Assembly: GCA_030152585.1 (NCBI GenBank)
Contig: JASLJC010000094.1
Location: forward strand, 1-16,170
Reading direction: 5' to 3'
DNA: 16,170 bases
DNA from: Savagea sp.
GTDB taxonomy: Bacteria > Bacillota > Bacilli > Bacillales_A > Planococcaceae
The position numbers and the translations under genes were made by a program. Shown here piece after piece: positions 14,049-16,170 of the stretch (position 1 is its first letter; every line of letters begins with the position of its first letter). The notes under the pieces were generated by a model that had not been told where the DNA came from, did not search any database, and saw only the letters and a program-made list of their open reading frames with translations.

Positions 14049-16170
14049 CGTTTTCCTCATAATTAATTTTTTGTTCATATTGTACTGCAGGGCTTTCTAA
14101 TTGAATCATAATTGGTTCATCCGGTGGTACTACTGCTCCGCTTGATATGCTTTGAGCGACGACATATCCTTCTCCACTCATTCGAATATCTAAATTAGAT
14201 AATGCTTTGTATGACAACATCATCTTTTTCGACCAACCAGTAAAATCTGGCAATGTGACCAGTCCTTCTGCTTTCACTAAAACATGCGACTTAGGCGGTA
14301 GCTTTGCCTCTGCTGATGGATACTGTTCCACTACTTTTTCGCCATCACCGATTCGTGTCGGTACAAATCCTTGTTCAGCCAATGCTTGCATTGCTTCTTC
14401 TACCGATTGTCCTTTTACATCTGGCATCGTTTTTGCTTCTACAACCGGTACTTCTTTCGGCTTTACATTTAAATGCTTTAAACTGTTGTTCATAACAGCT
14501 GTAAACAATTTTGCTACCGGTATACCTCCGTATTCATTCCACGGCAAAGTCGGTTGTTGAATGCTAACGAACATAATCAATTTTGGATCATCAATCGGCG
14601 CCATTCCTAAAAATGAATATAAATATTGTCCGCGACCTGCAATATATCCTGAGCCATCTTTTTTCGGAATTTGAGCAGTACCCGTCTTTCCTCCGACATC
14701 GTAGTTCCCAAGTGCAAAGGGTTGTCCGGTACCGTGTGGAGCAGTGACGGTTGTTGCTAATACTTCTCTTACTTGTTTTGCTGTTTCAGCAGAAATTGGC
14801 ATCCCTTTTTGTTCCGGCTTATTTTCCAAAATGACTTTGTTATCTTTGTTCGGATCTATAATCGATCGAATTAAATACGGCTTCATCATTTTACCATCAT
14901 TCGCAATCGCTGTAGCCGCTTGAATCATTTGAATCGGTGTTACAGTAGATCCTTGTCCGTACGATGTCGTGAGTCGTTCTGCTGGATACGTATCTAAAAT
15001 AATACCACTTGCCTCACCAGGCAAATCGATACCGACCGGTTGACCAAAGCCGAAATCGTGTACATATTCAATGAACCGCTTATCGCCGATTCGTTCAAGT
15101 AAATACGCCATCGAAACGTTAGAAGAACGTTGAAATCCTTCTAAAAATGAAATCGTTCCCCAACCTGTTTTGTTCACATCCCGAATGACTCGATCATATA
15201 CTTTATATTGTCCTGATTTAAAGTAGTCGTTCGGACGCCACTTACCTTCTTCAATTGCAGCAGCTAATGTAAACATTTTCATCGTAGAGCCCGGCTCAAT
15301 CGTATTTTCGACCGCTTCATTTAACCAATTCGTCGATAAGCCCTCACGTGTCGCAGGATCAAATGTCGGTCGTTGACTCATGGCAAGTATTTCACCTGTT
15401 TTTGCATCTGCTAATACGAGCGTCATCGCAACAGGGTTGTACTGCTTATAGACTTCTGTCATTTCATTTTCAACTAAATTTTGAATCGTTTGTTCCAGCG
15501 TCAATTGAATATTATATCCATCTTGTGCAGGTTTGACGACTTTCTCTTTTTGAGGAAATAAATATCCCCAACGATCGCGTTCAAAATTCAGTGATCCATT
15601 TTTTCCACTCAATTGTTCATCAAACGTTTTTTCTAACCCCATTTTCCCTACGGTTATTCGTTGTAACTTACCTTCTTTTTCGATTTCTTCTTCAGCCGCA
15701 TAACCGATCAAATGCGAAGCAAATTCATTGTTTGGATAAAAACGTTTTTTCTCTTCCGTAAAACGAATACTATAAATTTCAGCTTCTTCTAGATCTTTTC
15801 GTAATGCTTTCACTTGCGCGTGACTCAAGTCACGCCCCCTAACACCAAACTCTACTTGATATAATTTCTTCTCTTGCCCTTTGCGTAGCCGTTCTTCAAT
15901 TTCTTCTTCAGATAACGACAAATGACGTGCTAACACTTCGGCTGTTTTTTTAGGGTCAACAACGTGCAAATCACGATCGGCATTTTCTGATGCATCTTCA
16001 CTCGTTACAGCAGCGATACGATAACTTAACGTATCAGAAGCAATCACCTTATTATTACGATCCAGTATTTCACCACGGTTCGCTTGAATAATACTATATT
16101 GCTCATGTCGAGCCGATGCTTGTTCTTTTAATTGTTCTCCACGTGCTACACCGGTTGCCTGAATTTGAAA
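14035..16170 (-). CDS. pbpB: class B penicillin-binding protein with PASTA domains (5' end outside window)
   Basis: Septal transpeptidase that cross-links peptidoglycan on the outer membrane face. The reading frame stays open to the window edge, so 711 residues are visible and the start, with the cytoplasmic tail and membrane anchor, is missing. The visible part begins with a helical linker, then the class B motif RGEILDRN (32-39). The transpeptidase domain has STMK (nucleophile S295), SSN (349-351) and KTGT (495-498). Two PASTA repeats follow at about 580-636 and 638-694, then an acidic tail. An in-frame GTG at 16047 is not the start, since it lies downstream of RGEILDRN. The architecture equals PBP2B of Bacillus and PBP1 of Staphylococcus. 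mraY follows directly, without spoVD or murE. Confidence 0.96.
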   Translation of the reverse strand, partial: FQIQATGVARGEQLKEQASARHEQYSIIQANRGEILDRNNKVIASDTLSYRIAAVTSEDASENADRDLHVVDPKKTAEVLARHLSLSEEEIEERLRKGQEKKLYQVEFGVRGRDLSHAQVKALRKDLEEAEIYSIRFTEEKKRFYPNNEFASHLIGYAAEEEIEKEGKLQRITVGKMGLEKTFDEQLSGKNGSLNFERDRWGYLFPQKEKVVKPAQDGYNIQLTLEQTIQNLVENEMTEVYKQYNPVAMTLVLADAKTGEILAMSQRPTFDPATREGLSTNWLNEAVENTIEPGSTMKMFTLAAAIEEGKWRPNDYFKSGQYKVYDRVIRDVNKTGWGTISFLEGFQRSSNVSMAYLLERIGDKRFIEYVHDFGFGQPVGIDLPGEASGIILDTYPAERLTTSYGQGSTVTPIQMIQAATAIANDGKMMKPYLIRSIIDPNKDNKVILENKPEQKGMPISAETAKQVREVLATTVTAPHGTGQPFALGNYDVGGKTGTAQIPKKDGSGYIAGRGQYLYSFLGMAPIDDPKLIMFVSIQQPTLPWNEYGGIPVAKLFTAVMNNSLKHLNVKPKEVPVVEAKTMPDVKGQSVEEAMQALAEQGFVPTRIGDGEKVVEQYPSAEAKLPPKSHVLVKAEGLVTLPDFTGWSKKMMLSYKALSNLDIRMSGEGYVVAQSISSGAVVPPDEPIMIQLESPAVQYEQKINYEENEGEE

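Overview
All genes in this window lie on the minus strand and form the division and cell wall (dcw) cluster of a low-GC Gram-positive bacterium of the order Bacillales, followed by isoleucyl-tRNA synthetase. Evidence for this placement: FtsZ with the C-terminal peptide VPTFLRNRNRR, SepF, DivIVA with the FR motif at residues 17-18, DivIB, a PASTA-bearing class B penicillin-binding protein, a DUF881 pair with the small basic protein Sbp, and a T-box leader on ileS. The base composition is AT-rich. The species cannot be named from the sequence. The gene order is close to that of Staphylococcus (pbp-mraY-murD-divIB-ftsA-ftsZ), but it keeps the ylxW-ylxX-sbp block typical of Bacillus. spoVD, murE, spoVE, murG, murB and spoIIGA-sigE-sigG, which Bacillus has at these positions, are absent here. 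This suggests a non-sporulating member of Bacillales, for example near Exiguobacterium or the Staphylococcaceae (inference).

Layout in the direction of transcription, from high to low coordinates. (1) 16170-9019: pbpB (its start lies outside the window), mraY, murD, divIB, ylxW, ylxX, sbp. These are tightly packed, often overlapping or touching, and probably one transcript. (2) 8997-6334: a sigma-A type promoter in the sbp-ftsA gap, then ftsA and ftsZ, then a structured candidate terminator. (3) 6310-3220: a strong-looking promoter, then ylmE, sepF, ylmG, a terminator-like hairpin, ylmH and divIVA. (4) 3209-75: promoter, T-box leader with an AUC (Ile) specifier, ileS, and a long-stem terminator.

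Functionally, MraY and MurD make lipid I and its precursor. The PBP cross-links septal peptidoglycan together with DivIB. FtsA and SepF anchor the FtsZ ring to the membrane, and DivIVA marks curved membrane at septa and poles. YlmG, Sbp and the DUF881 proteins are conserved but poorly understood neighbours. YlmE is a PLP-homeostasis protein and YlmH an S4-domain RNA-binding protein linked to ribosome quality control.

I found no mobile element, CRISPR array, tRNA or rRNA gene and no clearly new system. What deserves a second look is mostly regulatory or architectural: a hairpin holding the pbpB stop codon in its loop, a 62-nt divIB/ylxW overlap that encodes an acidic tail in one frame and a basic anchor in the other, a hairpin splitting the ylm operon, and a T-box terminator that probably also ends the divIVA transcript.
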